A stretch of 64,000 bases of DNA from Elusimicrobiota bacterium. Its GTDB lineage: Bacteria; CG03; SLGR01; PWQF01. The translations under genes and the position numbers were made by a program. Positions 50,352-59,817 of the stretch are shown piece after piece (positions within the stretch are counted from its first letter, which is position 1; every line of letters begins with the position of its first letter). The notes beneath the pieces are model-generated. The model saw only the letters and a program-made list of their open reading frames with translations, was not told the DNA's origin and made no database searches. The DNA is taken from contig PWOI01000179.1 of assembly GCA_003557485.1 (NCBI GenBank), positions 13,789 to 77,788 on the forward strand, read 5' to 3'.

Positions 50352-52988
50352 ATGAAGAAAAATAAAATAATTATAATTGACGGCAATTCCTGTATCCACA
50401 GGGCGTATCACGCTTTACCTCCCCTTACTGATGCCGGGGGCAGGATTGTTAATGCTGTATTCGGTTTTTTGAAAATGCTGAAAAAAATAGTCAATAGCGA
50501 GAAACCAACGCATATTCTTGTGGCTTTTGACCACGAAAAGCCTACTTTCAGGCATAAAGATTTTAGTGAATATAAATCGCACAGGGCCCGTACTGATACA
50601 GAATTGACAGAGCAGTTTCCGGTTATGTATGAAATGCTTGATCTTCTCAATATAAAGAGGCTTTCCTGTGAGGGGTTTGAGGCCGATGATATAATTGCTA
50701 CTTTCGCTGTTAACGCCCGAAAAAAAAACTTGCCCGCTTCAATAGTAACTTCCGATAAGGATATTTTACAGATTGTTGAGGAAGGAGTAACGGTTATAGA
50801 CGGGATGAAAGAGAAGGTCTATGACGAAGAGGGAGTAAAGGAAAAACTTGGGATTGCTCCTCGTTATGTTAGAGATTATATTGCCCTTGTAGGCGACAAG
50901 TCCGATAATCTTCCCGGTGTAAGAGGAATAGGCCCGGTTACTGCCGTAAAACTAATTAACGAGTACGGAGACCTGGACAAAATATACGATTCAATTGAAG
51001 ATATAGACGGAAGGGTGAGAAAGAAACTGGTTGCGGAGAGGGATAACGCCTATATGACACGCCGGCTGGCAACGCTTATAAAAGACCTTGACCTGAATAT
51101 AAATATAGATGACTGCGTCTGGAAAGGCCCCGATACGGAAAAGCTCAGAAAAAAGCTCAGGGAGCTTAATTTTAATTCTCTTATATCGGATTGGGTTGAA
51201 AAAGATGAGCTGATGGGCGAGCTGAATGTGAAAGTACTGCGCCACGGGGATGATGTTGCCCGGTTTGTACGGAAAAACAGTTCCTGTGCCGAAGCTGTTT
51301 CAGAAGTTCTGTGTGAGTCAGATGAATTGATAGGAATAGGTATAAGTTTCGACTCCCGCAATTGTTTTTACATTCCGGTTGGGCATAAATATCTCGGTGC
51401 GGGAAAACAGGCCGGAGCGGCGGAAACAATTAAAATTCTTAGTGAAAGCATTTTTAAACAGTCTTGCGGAATCTGCGCTTATGATTTTAAGAGTCTTTAT
51501 AAGCAGTTGCGGAAAGAAGGAGTTGATAATATAACTCCCTCCTTTGACTGCATAACAGCCGACTATGTTTTAAGTGGCCGTGCCGGTGTCCGGACTCTTA
51601 AGGAAATAGCGGCTGGATGTCTTGAATGGGTGCCCCCCGATTTGCCGGAGCAGCCTTCTGAGTCAGAAATAGAAAAGACAGCTTATGCTGTGTCAACAAG
51701 AATTAATGCGGTTTTTAATATAAGGAAAAAACTCGAAAAGAGAATAAGAGAAGCTTCAATCAGTGACCTTTATGAAAACGTGGAACTTCCTGTTTTAAAG
51801 ATACTTGGAGAAATGGAACTGACCGGCATAAAAGTAAACATTGAAATGCTGGGGGAAGTAGAAAAAGAACTTAAGCAGGAACTGAAGGAGGTTGAAGAAG
51901 ACGTGTTTGAAGCGGCCGGAGAAACATTCAATATAAATTCTCCATCCCAGCTTTCAAGGATATTGTTTCATAAGCTTAAACTGGAATCAGTCAGAAAAAC
52001 AAAGACCGGATACTCAACGGCAGATGATGTCCTTGAGGAATTGAAAGATAAGCATCCTCTGCCAGCAAAAATTCAGAAATACAGGCAGATACAGAAGCTT
52101 TTATCAACTTATATACAGCCTTTACCGGAAGCTGTAGACGGTGAAACCGGCAGAATTCATACAAATTTCAATATAACCGGAACTTCGACCGGGCGGCTCT
52201 CATCAACCGAGCCGAACCTGCAGAATATTCCCGTTAGGACAAAAAAAGGAACAAGGGTCAGGGAAAGCTTTACGGCCGGTGAGGGTAGTGTTTTTCTGAG
52301 CGCAGACTATTCACAGATTGATTTAAGGGTTCTGGCTCATATTTCCGGTGATGAACAGCTTATTGAGAGCTTTCTTAAGGAGGAAGACATACATAGACGG
52401 ACGGCTGCTCTGGTATTTGAAGTTTCCGGAGAACAGGTGACAGATGAGATGCGGAACCGAGCCAAAGCCATAAACTTCGGCATTGTATACGGTATGAGCG
52501 CCTGGGGCCTTGAAAAAAGAGTTGAGGGTATGAATAAGGGCGAATCCGAGGAATTTATCAGAAAATATTTCTTAAAATATCCGGCAATTGAAGAATATAT
52601 GAAAAATACAATTCAGCAGGTCAGGAAAAATAAATATGTTTCGACTATCCTCAACAGGCGCAGATATCTGCCGGAAATAAATTCGTCAAGCTACATGAGG
52701 AGAAAATCGTCAGAGAGGATGGCCATAAATACTCCGATACAGGGAAGCTCTGCAGATATTATTAAAAAAGCTATGGTAGATTTGGATGCGGTATTCAGTT
52801 TCAATCATAAACCGGTGAAACTGCTTCTTCAGATACATGACGAACTGCTTTTTGAGATGCCGGCCGGAGATGAGAAGAAGGCGCGGGAAATTATCAGAGA
52901 TAAAATGGAAAAAGCAGTAAAACTGAAAGTTCCTCTAAAAGTTGATTTTAAGAAAGGAATAAACTGGGGTTCCCTGGAAAGATGCTGA
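50352..52988 (+). CDS. polA: DNA polymerase I, 3'-5' exonuclease site lost
   Basis: 878 residues. The 5'-3' exonuclease (FEN) domain spans 1-290 (IIIDGNSCIHRAYHALPPL, FEADDIIATFA, VGDKSDNLPGVRGIGPVTAV). The middle exonuclease-fold domain (~300-470) lacks the catalytic DxE: the expected strand reads IGIGISFDSRN, so proofreading is probably absent, as in Taq polymerase. The family A polymerase domain shows LSADYSQIDLRVLAHISGDE (motif A), RNRAKAINFGIVYGMSAWGL (motif B) and LLQIHDELLFE (motif C). It repairs DNA and removes RNA primers. coaE overlaps its end by 7 nt. Confidence 0.95.
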   Translation: MKKNKIIIIDGNSCIHRAYHALPPLTDAGGRIVNAVFGFLKMLKKIVNSEKPTHILVAFDHEKPTFRHKDFSEYKSHRARTDTELTEQFPVMYEMLDLLNIKRLSCEGFEADDIIATFAVNARKKNLPASIVTSDKDILQIVEEGVTVIDGMKEKVYDEEGVKEKLGIAPRYVRDYIALVGDKSDNLPGVRGIGPVTAVKLINEYGDLDKIYDSIEDIDGRVRKKLVAERDNAYMTRRLATLIKDLDLNINIDDCVWKGPDTEKLRKKLRELNFNSLISDWVEKDELMGELNVKVLRHGDDVARFVRKNSSCAEAVSEVLCESDELIGIGISFDSRNCFYIPVGHKYLGAGKQAGAAETIKILSESIFKQSCGICAYDFKSLYKQLRKEGVDNITPSFDCITADYVLSGRAGVRTLKEIAAGCLEWVPPDLPEQPSESEIEKTAYAVSTRINAVFNIRKKLEKRIREASISDLYENVELPVLKILGEMELTGIKVNIEMLGEVEKELKQELKEVEEDVFEAAGETFNINSPSQLSRILFHKLKLESVRKTKTGYSTADDVLEELKDKHPLPAKIQKYRQIQKLLSTYIQPLPEAVDGETGRIHTNFNITGTSTGRLSSTEPNLQNIPVRTKKGTRVRESFTAGEGSVFLSADYSQIDLRVLAHISGDEQLIESFLKEEDIHRRTAALVFEVSGEQVTDEMRNRAKAINFGIVYGMSAWGLEKRVEGMNKGESEEFIRKYFLKYPAIEEYMKNTIQQVRKNKYVSTILNRRRYLPEINSSSYMRRKSSERMAINTPIQGSSADIIKKAMVDLDAVFSFNHKPVKLLLQIHDELLFEMPAGDEKKAREIIRDKMEKAVKLKVPLKVDFKKGINWGSLERC

Positions 52989-53584
52989 AAATAGGAATAA
53001 CCGGACTTATAGGAACAGGGAAAAGCAGAGTTCTTAAAATGTTTGCTGAAAACGGCATACCGGGAATCTCGGCCGATGAACTGATAAGGAGCTTCCAGAG
53101 CCCCGGAAATATACTCTGGCAGCATATTCGTAAAAGATGGGGAAAAGTTTTTTTTAAAGAGGACGGAGAACTCAACAGGGAAAAAATATCCGATGGACTT
53201 ATCAGGGATCCTGTTTTCAAAAAGGAACTGGAAGATCTGGCACATCCTCTTGTGAGAACAGAGATGCTGAAAATTTTTAACATATGGGAAAATGAAGGCA
53301 AAGAGTGCGCCGCAGCGGAAGTTCCCCTTCTTTTTCAGGCAGGATGGGAAAATATGTTTGATATTACAATACTTACGAAAACACGACCTGACATTCAGGC
53401 CGAAAGAATTATGAATAAAAGAAAAATATCCCGGAGTAAAGCCGAGAAATGGATATATATGCAATCCGGTGCAGGTATAAATGGTGAAAAAGCGGATATC
53501 GTTCTGGATACTTCGGTTCCGCCCGTGGAAACGGAAAAAAAGGTAAGGGAAATAATAAGAAAAATAAAGGAGGAGAAACAGTGA
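52982..53584 (+). CDS. coaE: Dephospho-CoA kinase
   Basis: 200 residues. P-loop [16 protein letters not shown], then [11 protein letters not shown] (the D-D substrate region in variant form), [24 protein letters not shown] and the lid-region [12 protein letters not shown]. It performs the last step of CoA synthesis. The usual order polA-coaE-rho is kept. It overlaps polA by 7 nt and rho by 4 nt. Confidence 0.93.
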   Translation: MLKIGITGLIGTGKSRVLKMFAENGIPGISADELIRSFQSPGNILWQHIRKRWGKVFFKEDGELNREKISDGLIRDPVFKKELEDLAHPLVRTEMLKIFNIWENEGKECAAAEVPLLFQAGWENMFDITILTKTRPDIQAERIMNKRKISRSKAEKWIYMQSGAGINGEKADIVLDTSVPPVETEKKVREIIRKIKEEKQ

Positions 53585-54843
53585 CATTAACTGAACTGCA
53601 GAAAAAGAAGGTTTCGGAGCTGAAAAATATGGCAAAGAAACTTAAGGTTGAAAATTATAACGGTCTTAATAAAAAAGCATTAGCCGTAAGTGTTCTCAAG
53701 GCAGAAAATGAGAAAGATAAAGAAAATATCTACAAAGAAGGAGTCCTTGAAATACTTCCTGACGGTTTCGGATTTTTACGGTCGGCAGCCAATAACTATA
53801 TAAGCTGCAACGACGATATATATATCTCTCCCTCGCAGATTAAAAAGTTTCTGCTTAGAAAAGGAGATACGGTTTACGGTACCGTGAGGCCTCCAAAAAA
53901 CAGTGAGAGTTATTATGCGCTGCTTAAGGTTCTTTCGGTCAATGGCGAGGATCCGTCTATTATAAGAAGCCGGGAAAAATTTGAAAATCTTATGCCCCTG
54001 TATGCCCAGGAACGCATTGAACTGGAAACTGAACAGCATGAAGTGGAAATGAGGATAATGAATCTTCTTACGCCTATAGGAAAAGGTCAGAGAGGGCTTA
54101 TAGTTTCTCCTCCCCGTGCGGGGAAGACCATTATACTTCAAAAACTGGCAAACGCTATGACTAACAATCATCCGGAGATAAAACTTATAGTACTTCTGGT
54201 AGGGGAGCGTCCGGAGGAAGTCACCGATATGATGCGCTCGGTTAAGGGAGACGTTATAAGCTCTACCTTTGACGAGGCTGCCAAACGTCATATACAGGTA
54301 AGTGAAATGGCTATTGAAAAGGCTAAAAGATTGGTGGAGCACGGACATGATGTGGTTATACTGCTGGACTCTATTACACGTCTTGCTCGTGCATATAACA
54401 CGATAGCGCCTTCATCGGGAAGAGTTCTTACCGGGGGCGTGGATTCCCAGGCACTTCAGAAACCTAAGAAGTTTTTCGGTACTGCGAGAAATATCGAGGG
54501 CGGCGGAAGCCTTACAATTTTGGCAACAGCCTTGATCGAGACCGGTAGCCGCATGGATGACGTGATATTTGAGGAATTCAAAGGAACTGGAAATATGGAA
54601 GTCAACCTTGACAGAAGACTTGTCGATAAACGCGTATTTCCGGCTATTGATATTTTCCGTTCAGGTACCAGAAAAGAAGAACTTCTTCTTACTGAAGATG
54701 AGATAAACAAGGTCTGGATACTCCGTAAAATTCTTAACCCCCTTGGTATGGTTGAGGCAATGGAACTTGTAGTTGAAAAGATGAGAAATACAAAATCCAA
54801 CAAGGAATTCCTTAAGTCAATGGAGGTTGAAGGGGTAGGTTGA
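53581..54843 (+). CDS. rho: Transcription termination factor Rho
   Basis: 420 residues, GTG start. An N-terminal Rho_N/SAP helix bundle ([19 protein letters not shown]) is followed by the cold-shock-like RNA-binding domain ([40 protein letters not shown]). The ATPase core has Walker [16 protein letters not shown], the Q-loop region, [31 protein letters not shown] and [17 protein letters not shown]. All hexameric helicase motifs are present. Confidence 0.97.
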   Translation: MTLTELQKKKVSELKNMAKKLKVENYNGLNKKALAVSVLKAENEKDKENIYKEGVLEILPDGFGFLRSAANNYISCNDDIYISPSQIKKFLLRKGDTVYGTVRPPKNSESYYALLKVLSVNGEDPSIIRSREKFENLMPLYAQERIELETEQHEVEMRIMNLLTPIGKGQRGLIVSPPRAGKTIILQKLANAMTNNHPEIKLIVLLVGERPEEVTDMMRSVKGDVISSTFDEAAKRHIQVSEMAIEKAKRLVEHGHDVVILLDSITRLARAYNTIAPSSGRVLTGGVDSQALQKPKKFFGTARNIEGGGSLTILATALIETGSRMDDVIFEEFKGTGNMEVNLDRRLVDKRVFPAIDIFRSGTRKEELLLTEDEINKVWILRKILNPLGMVEAMELVVEKMRNTKSNKEFLKSMEVEGVG

Positions 54844-54869
54844 CACTAAGCTGAAGTTTTAGATAAAAT
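54840..54869 (+). promoter_or_regulatory. Promoter of the 5'-nucleotidase gene, overlapping the rho stop, probably leaderless
   Basis: TTGACA at 54840-54845 contains the rho TGA stop. An 18-nt spacer and TAAAAT at 54864-54869 follow. The ATG at 54879 is nine bases after the -10 box and has no SD. Confidence 0.65.
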
Positions 54870-54878
54870 AAATATACC

Positions 54879-56420
54879 ATGGAATACTTAAAAAGACTGT
54901 CGGCCCTTATTGTCCTTGTTCTTTTAAGTGCAGGGATATATTTTATATATTGGTCCTCCAGTGTACACAGAATTGAAATAGTATTTACCACAGACGGCCA
55001 CGGCCATATACTGCCTTCAAGAGTTCACAGTGAAGAAGGAAGCCCTTTAATGGGCGGGCTTTCCGCTTTGGGCGGCTTTCTTAAAACAGTTCAGGAGCCG
55101 TACCTTCTTACCGATTCCGGAGACATTTATCAGGGAACTCCGGAAGGTTTCAGAACCAGGGGGACTATAGTGGTTGAGCTTATGAACATGCTTGGTTATG
55201 ATGCGCTTGCCGTTGGAAACCATGAATTCGATCACGGTCTTGATAACCTAAGAAATCTTTCATCAATGGCGGACTTCCCTTTTCTGGGAGCAAATATAAT
55301 TGACCTGGAAACGGGCACCAGTCCGGATTTCATATCTCCGGGTTTTCTTACAAAGATAAAAGATGTTAATGCCGGCATCGCAGGAGTCATAACCGAAGAT
55401 ATGGAGAATCTTGTTTTTCCCGGACATATAAAAGGGCTTGAGTTTATATCCGCCCGACAGGCCCTGCAAACTGAGATAGAGCGTCTCAAGGAAGAAGGAG
55501 CGCAGATAATAGTAGTATTGAGCCATATGGGACTTGATGACGATATAGAGCTTGCCCGTGGTTTAGATTCAATAGATGTAATTCTGGGGGGTCACACGCA
55601 TCTTATTCTTGAAAAACCGCATCTGGCAGGAAGGACTATTATAACGCAGGCCGGAAGCAATTTTACGCATGCAGGCCGTCTTACTCTTTATTACAGCGCT
55701 ACAGCCGGAAGAATACTCTCTTTTTCTCATGCAATTGTGCCGCTTTATGCTGATAAGTACGGTGGGTACGAGTCGGTGGAAAGAATAATTGAAGCGCGCC
55801 TGGACGATGTTGTATCGGAGATGTCGCGCGTTATCGGAAAATCAAATGTTAGGATGTCCCGCAGCCTTACAGGTGAAGTAGCGAAACACGGAGAGCTTTC
55901 AATAGGTAATTTTCAGACCGATATTATGCGCGCACTTACCGGGGCGGATTTTGCATTCCAGAACACAGGGGGAATCCGCGGAGAAATTCCGGAAGGTGAT
56001 ATTACTGTCAGGGATATATGGAACCTTTCTCCTTTCGGCAACAGTATAGTAACAATGCATCTCAACGGAAAACAGTTAAAAGAACTGCTTGAATTGAGCG
56101 TTTCTCACAGATATTCAAAACTTCAGATGTCCGGACTAAGAATTATTTACAACAGTTCGCTTCCCCCGGGTAGGAGGGTTCTTAATGTTTTCGTTATAAC
56201 CGATGAGGGAGAGGAGCCGTTGGACCTGAAGGAAAAGTATAAAGTTGCAACCAATTCTTTTCTTGCACAGGGAGGCGATGGTTACAGGACTTTCAGGGAA
56301 GGAGAGGATGTGAGGGATACATCTATTCTTTTAAGGGAAGCTCAGATAGAATATATTGAAGAAAAATCACCTGTAACGGCCCGCCGAACCGGAAGAATGG
56401 TAAATGTTAGTATTGAATAA
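54879..56420 (+). CDS. UshA-like 5'-nucleotidase / metallophosphatase, membrane-anchored
   Basis: 513 residues. An N-terminal membrane helix (LIVLVLLSAGIYFIYW) without a clear cleavage site is followed by the calcineurin-like metallophosphatase domain: FTTDGHGHILPS, LLTDSGDIYQG, AVGNHEFDHGLDNL, VLSHMGLD and ILGGHTHLIL. The C-terminal 5'-nucleotidase domain has FQNTGGIRGEIPEGDITVRD, NLSPFGNSIV and FLAQGGDGYRTF. It should hydrolyse extracytoplasmic nucleotides to nucleosides. Released deoxynucleosides could in principle feed the deoxyribose-phosphate route proposed for the microcompartment downstream; that link is speculative. Confidence 0.9.
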   Translation: MEYLKRLSALIVLVLLSAGIYFIYWSSSVHRIEIVFTTDGHGHILPSRVHSEEGSPLMGGLSALGGFLKTVQEPYLLTDSGDIYQGTPEGFRTRGTIVVELMNMLGYDALAVGNHEFDHGLDNLRNLSSMADFPFLGANIIDLETGTSPDFISPGFLTKIKDVNAGIAGVITEDMENLVFPGHIKGLEFISARQALQTEIERLKEEGAQIIVVLSHMGLDDDIELARGLDSIDVILGGHTHLILEKPHLAGRTIITQAGSNFTHAGRLTLYYSATAGRILSFSHAIVPLYADKYGGYESVERIIEARLDDVVSEMSRVIGKSNVRMSRSLTGEVAKHGELSIGNFQTDIMRALTGADFAFQNTGGIRGEIPEGDITVRDIWNLSPFGNSIVTMHLNGKQLKELLELSVSHRYSKLQMSGLRIIYNSSLPPGRRVLNVFVITDEGEEPLDLKEKYKVATNSFLAQGGDGYRTFREGEDVRDTSILLREAQIEYIEEKSPVTARRTGRMVNVSIE

Positions 56421-56460
56421 AAGGACGTTTTAATATAACTGATTTTGTAGGAGGAAATTT

Positions 56461-57558
56461 TTGTCATACTTAAGTAAATGCCTGATTGCATCCGCAGCGG
56501 TACTTCTAATATTCGCATATATATATGTATATATTAAAAAACAGAAAAGAACAGCAGAAAAGTGTAAAACCGCGGTCAACGATTTAAAACTGGTGCAGGA
56601 GCTTGGAAAGGAAATATCTTCAAAGCTTCAAATGTCGGAACTTCTCCCTGCCATAATGGATGCTTTTGTAAAAGCGGGTGATGTAAGTAAGGGTTCGCTT
56701 ATGCTTTATGACAGGGAAAGAGATATTCTGGAAATACATTCTTCCGTTGGATTGAGCGACAGGGCCCGTAAATATATTAAACTTAAGATAGGGGAAGGTA
56801 TTGCCGGCCGTGTAGCAGAAACGGGTAAGCCCATACTTGTGAATGATACAACCGGCGCCCGTATGTACAAGGATTTCTTTTCTGAAGACTCCAGAGGACG
56901 GCCTCAGGAAACCATTCTCAGTATGCCTCTTATATTCAAGGGCGAAGTGCTGGGAGTCATTACTCTTGATGCTAAAAAAAGCGGAGGACAGTTTATAAGA
57001 AATGATGAGAGACTTCTTTCCATACTTGCCTTACAGGCCGCTGTTTCCATTAATAATGCCAGAATGTACGAGATGGCTATTACCGACGATTTGACAAAAC
57101 TTTACAGTAAGAGGCATTTTATTATCCGGCTTCAGGAAGAAGTTGAAAAGGCCAGAAGGTACGACAGACCTCTTTCTCTTCTTTTTGTGGATATAGATCA
57201 TTTTAAAGAATTTAATGATACCTATGGCCACCAGCTGGGTGACAGAGCGCTTCAGCATCTGGGCGGAGTTATAAAAAAAACAACAAGAGCCGCAGATATA
57301 TCCGGAAGATACGGCGGTGAAGAGTTTGTGATAATTCTTCCTGAAACCGCCAGAGAAAGTGCATTGATTCTTGCCGAGCGCCTCCGTAAAAACATTGAAA
57401 AACAGTCATTTGTATCAAGAGGCAATGAATACAGGATAACCGTAAGCATAGGAATAGGAGAATACAAGGCAAAGATGACTTCCCCGTCCCAACTCATAAG
57501 CGAGGCCGACAAAAATCTCTATAAAGCAAAACAGAAGGGACGAAACAGGGTAGTTTAA
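56461..57558 (+). CDS. GAF-GGDEF diguanylate cyclase
   Basis: 365 residues, TTG start with SD AGGAGG. One N-terminal membrane helix (IASAAVLLIFAYIYVYIKK) is followed by a GAF domain (~40-200; GEGIAGRVAETGKPILVND) and a GGDEF domain (~205-365; DDLTKLYSKRHF, FVDIDHFKEFNDTYGHQLGD). The active site is GRYGGEEFVIIL, an intact GGEEF. An RxxD inhibitory site (RAAD) lies five residues before GRYGGEEF's glycine pair, so product feedback is likely. It should make c-di-GMP, the probable ligand of the riboswitch at 6951. The GAF ligand is unknown. Confidence 0.93.
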   Translation: MSYLSKCLIASAAVLLIFAYIYVYIKKQKRTAEKCKTAVNDLKLVQELGKEISSKLQMSELLPAIMDAFVKAGDVSKGSLMLYDRERDILEIHSSVGLSDRARKYIKLKIGEGIAGRVAETGKPILVNDTTGARMYKDFFSEDSRGRPQETILSMPLIFKGEVLGVITLDAKKSGGQFIRNDERLLSILALQAAVSINNARMYEMAITDDLTKLYSKRHFIIRLQEEVEKARRYDRPLSLLFVDIDHFKEFNDTYGHQLGDRALQHLGGVIKKTTRAADISGRYGGEEFVIILPETARESALILAERLRKNIEKQSFVSRGNEYRITVSIGIGEYKAKMTSPSQLISEADKNLYKAKQKGRNRVV

Positions 57559-57598
57559 CGAAAGACCTTTTCGCTCTTCTTCATACCGCCTGCCAACC

Positions 57599-57627
57599 TT
57601 GACTGTAAGTTAAAATATTACTATATT
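57599..57627 (+). promoter_or_regulatory. Promoter of the microcompartment operon
   Basis: TTGACT at 57599-57604, 17-nt spacer, TATATT at 57622-57627. The predicted start near 57634 gives a ~85-nt leader ending in AAAGGAGAGG before tpiA. I see no clear operator. The rest of the 160-nt gap shows nothing else. Confidence 0.7.
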
Positions 57628-57718
57628 AAACTTGAATTGAGGCCGTTTTGTTGACAGTATGACATCACCCGGTCTCTTTAAGCTGCTATAAAGGAGAATT
57701 GAAGAAAGGAGAGGTTAT

Positions 57719-58468
57719 ATGCGCAGACCTTTTATTGCCGGGAATTGGAAGATGTACAAAACAAACAGCGAGGCTGAGGAAACCATTCGGTACCTTAAAG
57801 ATAAACTCAAAGAAATAGAAAATGTAGATATAATGATTGCCCCCCCCTATACGGCTTTAACTATTGCTGCCGGAATAACAGCCGGAAGCAATATCTATCT
57901 TGGAGCACAGAATGTTCACTATGAAAATGAAGGCGCCTATACCGGAGAAATTTCTCCGCCGATGCTTGTTTCAGCCGGATGTCGATATGTAATTATAGGT
58001 CACTCCGAAAGAAGGCAGTATTTCGGATGTACCGACAAGGATGTGAACTTAAGGCTTAAATCAGCGGTCAGGTCAGGGCTTAAAACTGTGGTTTGTATAG
58101 GTGAGAAACTTGAGGAAAGGGAATCCGGAAAGACATTTGATATTCTTTCATCCCAGCTTTCCGAAAGTTTGAAAAACCTAAGTGAAGAAGAAAAAAATAT
58201 GCTTATTGTTGCCTATGAGCCTGTATGGGCAATAGGGACGGGTAAGACAGCAACTCCGGATATAGCGGAAGAAGCTCATAAATACATAAGGGGAAAAATT
58301 GCTGATATGTACGGTAGGGATTTTGCTTCCGGAGTCAGGATTCTATATGGAGGAAGTGTAAAACCTGATAACATAAGAGACCTTATGGCTCAGGACAATA
58401 TAGATGGGGCCCTGGTCGGCGGTGCCAGCCTTGATGCGGAATCTTTTTCAAAAATAGTGAATTTCTGA
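57719..58468 (+). CDS. tpiA: Triose-phosphate isomerase
   Basis: 249 residues, usual length. FIAGNWKMYKTN (catalytic Lys), VIIGHSERRQYF (catalytic His), VAYEPVWAIGTGKTATPDIA (catalytic Glu and loop 6) and LYGGSVKPDN are all intact. It interconverts GAP and DHAP. It is the first gene after the operon promoter and 6 nt upstream of pduL. It therefore appears to be part of the microcompartment operon, where it could drain glyceraldehyde-3-phosphate made by an aldolase. It has no obvious encapsulation peptide and may act in the cytosol. Confidence 0.96.
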   Translation: MRRPFIAGNWKMYKTNSEAEETIRYLKDKLKEIENVDIMIAPPYTALTIAAGITAGSNIYLGAQNVHYENEGAYTGEISPPMLVSAGCRYVIIGHSERRQYFGCTDKDVNLRLKSAVRSGLKTVVCIGEKLEERESGKTFDILSSQLSESLKNLSEEEKNMLIVAYEPVWAIGTGKTATPDIAEEAHKYIRGKIADMYGRDFASGVRILYGGSVKPDNIRDLMAQDNIDGALVGGASLDAESFSKIVNF

Positions 58469-58474
58469 GAAAAT

Positions 58475-59092
58475 ATGGATGAAGCAGTTATAACAGGGGA
58501 AGTTTTACTACGGCTGCAGCGATCGGAGAGGAGTATTGTCTGCAATGTTTCAAACCGCCACGCACATCTTACACAGGAACACATTGAAAAACTTTTTGGT
58601 CCGGGATACAGATTATCCAGGCTGAGAGACCTTGTACAGCCGGGGGAATACGCGGCTGAAGAAACATTGACTCTGAAAGGACCTAAAGGAAAAATTGAAA
58701 AGGTACGCATACTTGGGCCTCCGAGAGAATTCTCACAGCTGGAAATTTCCAGAACCGATACGTATACAAGCGGGATAAAAGCTCCGCTGAGGATTTCCGG
58801 AGATATCCAGGGGTCATCCGGAGGCTGGCTTATAGGCCCTCACGGGTCAGTTCAACTCACACAGGGTATAATAGTAGCCAGGCGTCATATACATATGACC
58901 CCCCGGGATGCCGATTTTTTTAAAGTAAAAGACAGACAGTATGTGCGGGTGAGGACCAGTCCCCCCAGATCGGTTGTTTTTGAGGATGTTCTTGTACGGG
59001 TCAGCCCTGACTACAGGCTTGAGTTCCACGTAGATACGGATGAAGCAAATGCCTGCGATTTGAAAAGCCCGGCAGAAGTATTTTTATCCTGA
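58475..59092 (+). CDS. pduL: PduL-type phosphotransacylase
   Basis: 205 residues. Two zinc-ligand motifs characteristic of PduL, VSNRHAHLTQEH and VARRHIHMTPRDA, lie in two beta-barrel-like repeats, with GSSGGWLIGPHGSV near the active site. The enzyme exchanges CoA for phosphate on acetyl- or propionyl-CoA, recycling CoA inside the shell and releasing acyl phosphate. Residues 1-20 (VITGEVLLRLQR) could form an amphipathic targeting helix. Microcompartment placement is strongly supported by the shell genes that follow. Confidence 0.94.
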   Translation: MDEAVITGEVLLRLQRSERSIVCNVSNRHAHLTQEHIEKLFGPGYRLSRLRDLVQPGEYAAEETLTLKGPKGKIEKVRILGPPREFSQLEISRTDTYTSGIKAPLRISGDIQGSSGGWLIGPHGSVQLTQGIIVARRHIHMTPRDADFFKVKDRQYVRVRTSPPRSVVFEDVLVRVSPDYRLEFHVDTDEANACDLKSPAEVFLS

Positions 59093-59113
59093 AAAAGGAA
59101 GGAGTAACTTATT

Positions 59114-59416
59114 ATGCAGAATCAGGCTCTTGGAATGATAGAGACAAGGGGTCTTGTCGGCATGATAGAAGCTGCGGATGCTATGGTAAAAGCGGCTGAT
59201 GTCAGGATGGCCGGCTACGAGAAGATAGGACACGGATACGTTACGGTTATGGTAAGGGGTGAAGTAGCCGCCTGCCGTGCAGCCTGTGAGGCAGGTAGCG
59301 CAGCTGCGCAGCGGGTAGGCGAACTTGTGTCTGTACATGTAATCCCCAATCCGCATAAGGACCTTGAGGGCAAACTTCCGATATCTCAGGAATTTTTCAA
59401 AAAAGCCCCCAAATAA
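59114..59416 (+). CDS. BMC-H hexameric shell protein
   Basis: 100 residues, a single BMC domain (Pfam BMC). [20 protein letters not shown] opens it, followed by [20 protein letters not shown] (pore loop KIGHG, a variant of the PduA-type KIGSG) and [20 protein letters not shown]. The end is the conserved [10 protein letters not shown] with a short tail. Hexamers of this protein tile the facets. It is the only BMC-H gene in the window. SD AAGGAAGGAG precedes it. Confidence 0.96.
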   Translation: MQNQALGMIETRGLVGMIEAADAMVKAADVRMAGYEKIGHGYVTVMVRGEVAACRAACEAGSAAAQRVGELVSVHVIPNPHKDLEGKLPISQEFFKKAPK

Positions 59417-59477
59417 AAACCGGTCAGGAATGCCGGCTGAGATATAATGCCTGCAGGCATAAAGGGAGAGAAATAAA

Positions 59478-59777
59478 ATGAAGTTTGGAATAATAACCGG
59501 AAATGTCGTATGCACCAGGAAAGACGAGAAGATAGAAGGCAGAAAACTTCTGTTAGTCCAGCCTGTTGATGATAATATGAAGGAAGACGGAACAACTCTG
59601 GTTGGAATTGACACGGTCGGTGCAGGAGAAGGAGAACTTATCCTTTTTGTTACCGGCTCCTCTTCGAGACTCACAGAGATAACACAGGACCGTCCTGTTG
59701 ACTGTACGATAATGGGAATAGTCGATTATATAGAAAAAGGCGGGAAAGTAATATTTGACAAAAGTAAATCTGAATAA
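59478..59777 (+). CDS. BMC-P (EutN/CcmL) pentameric shell vertex protein
   Basis: 99 residues, typical EutN/CcmL/PduN length. FGIITGNVVCTRKDEKIEGR, KLLLVQPVD, GTTLVGIDTVGAGEGELILF, SSSRLTEI and DCTIMGIVDYIE are family motifs. Five copies cap each vertex of the icosahedral shell. It is 61 nt after BMC-H with SD GGGAGAG. Confidence 0.95.
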   Translation: MKFGIITGNVVCTRKDEKIEGRKLLLVQPVDDNMKEDGTTLVGIDTVGAGEGELILFVTGSSSRLTEITQDRPVDCTIMGIVDYIEKGGKVIFDKSKSE

Positions 59778-59817
59778 ATTGTCCCCCTTTTTTTGAATCT
59801 TTGAGGAGGCAGACCCT

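Noticed and set aside
57651-57693. TTGACA at 57651 as a second promoter for tpiA
   Set aside because: The only -10-like box (TATAAA near 57687) is about 30 nt away, too far for a sigma70 promoter.
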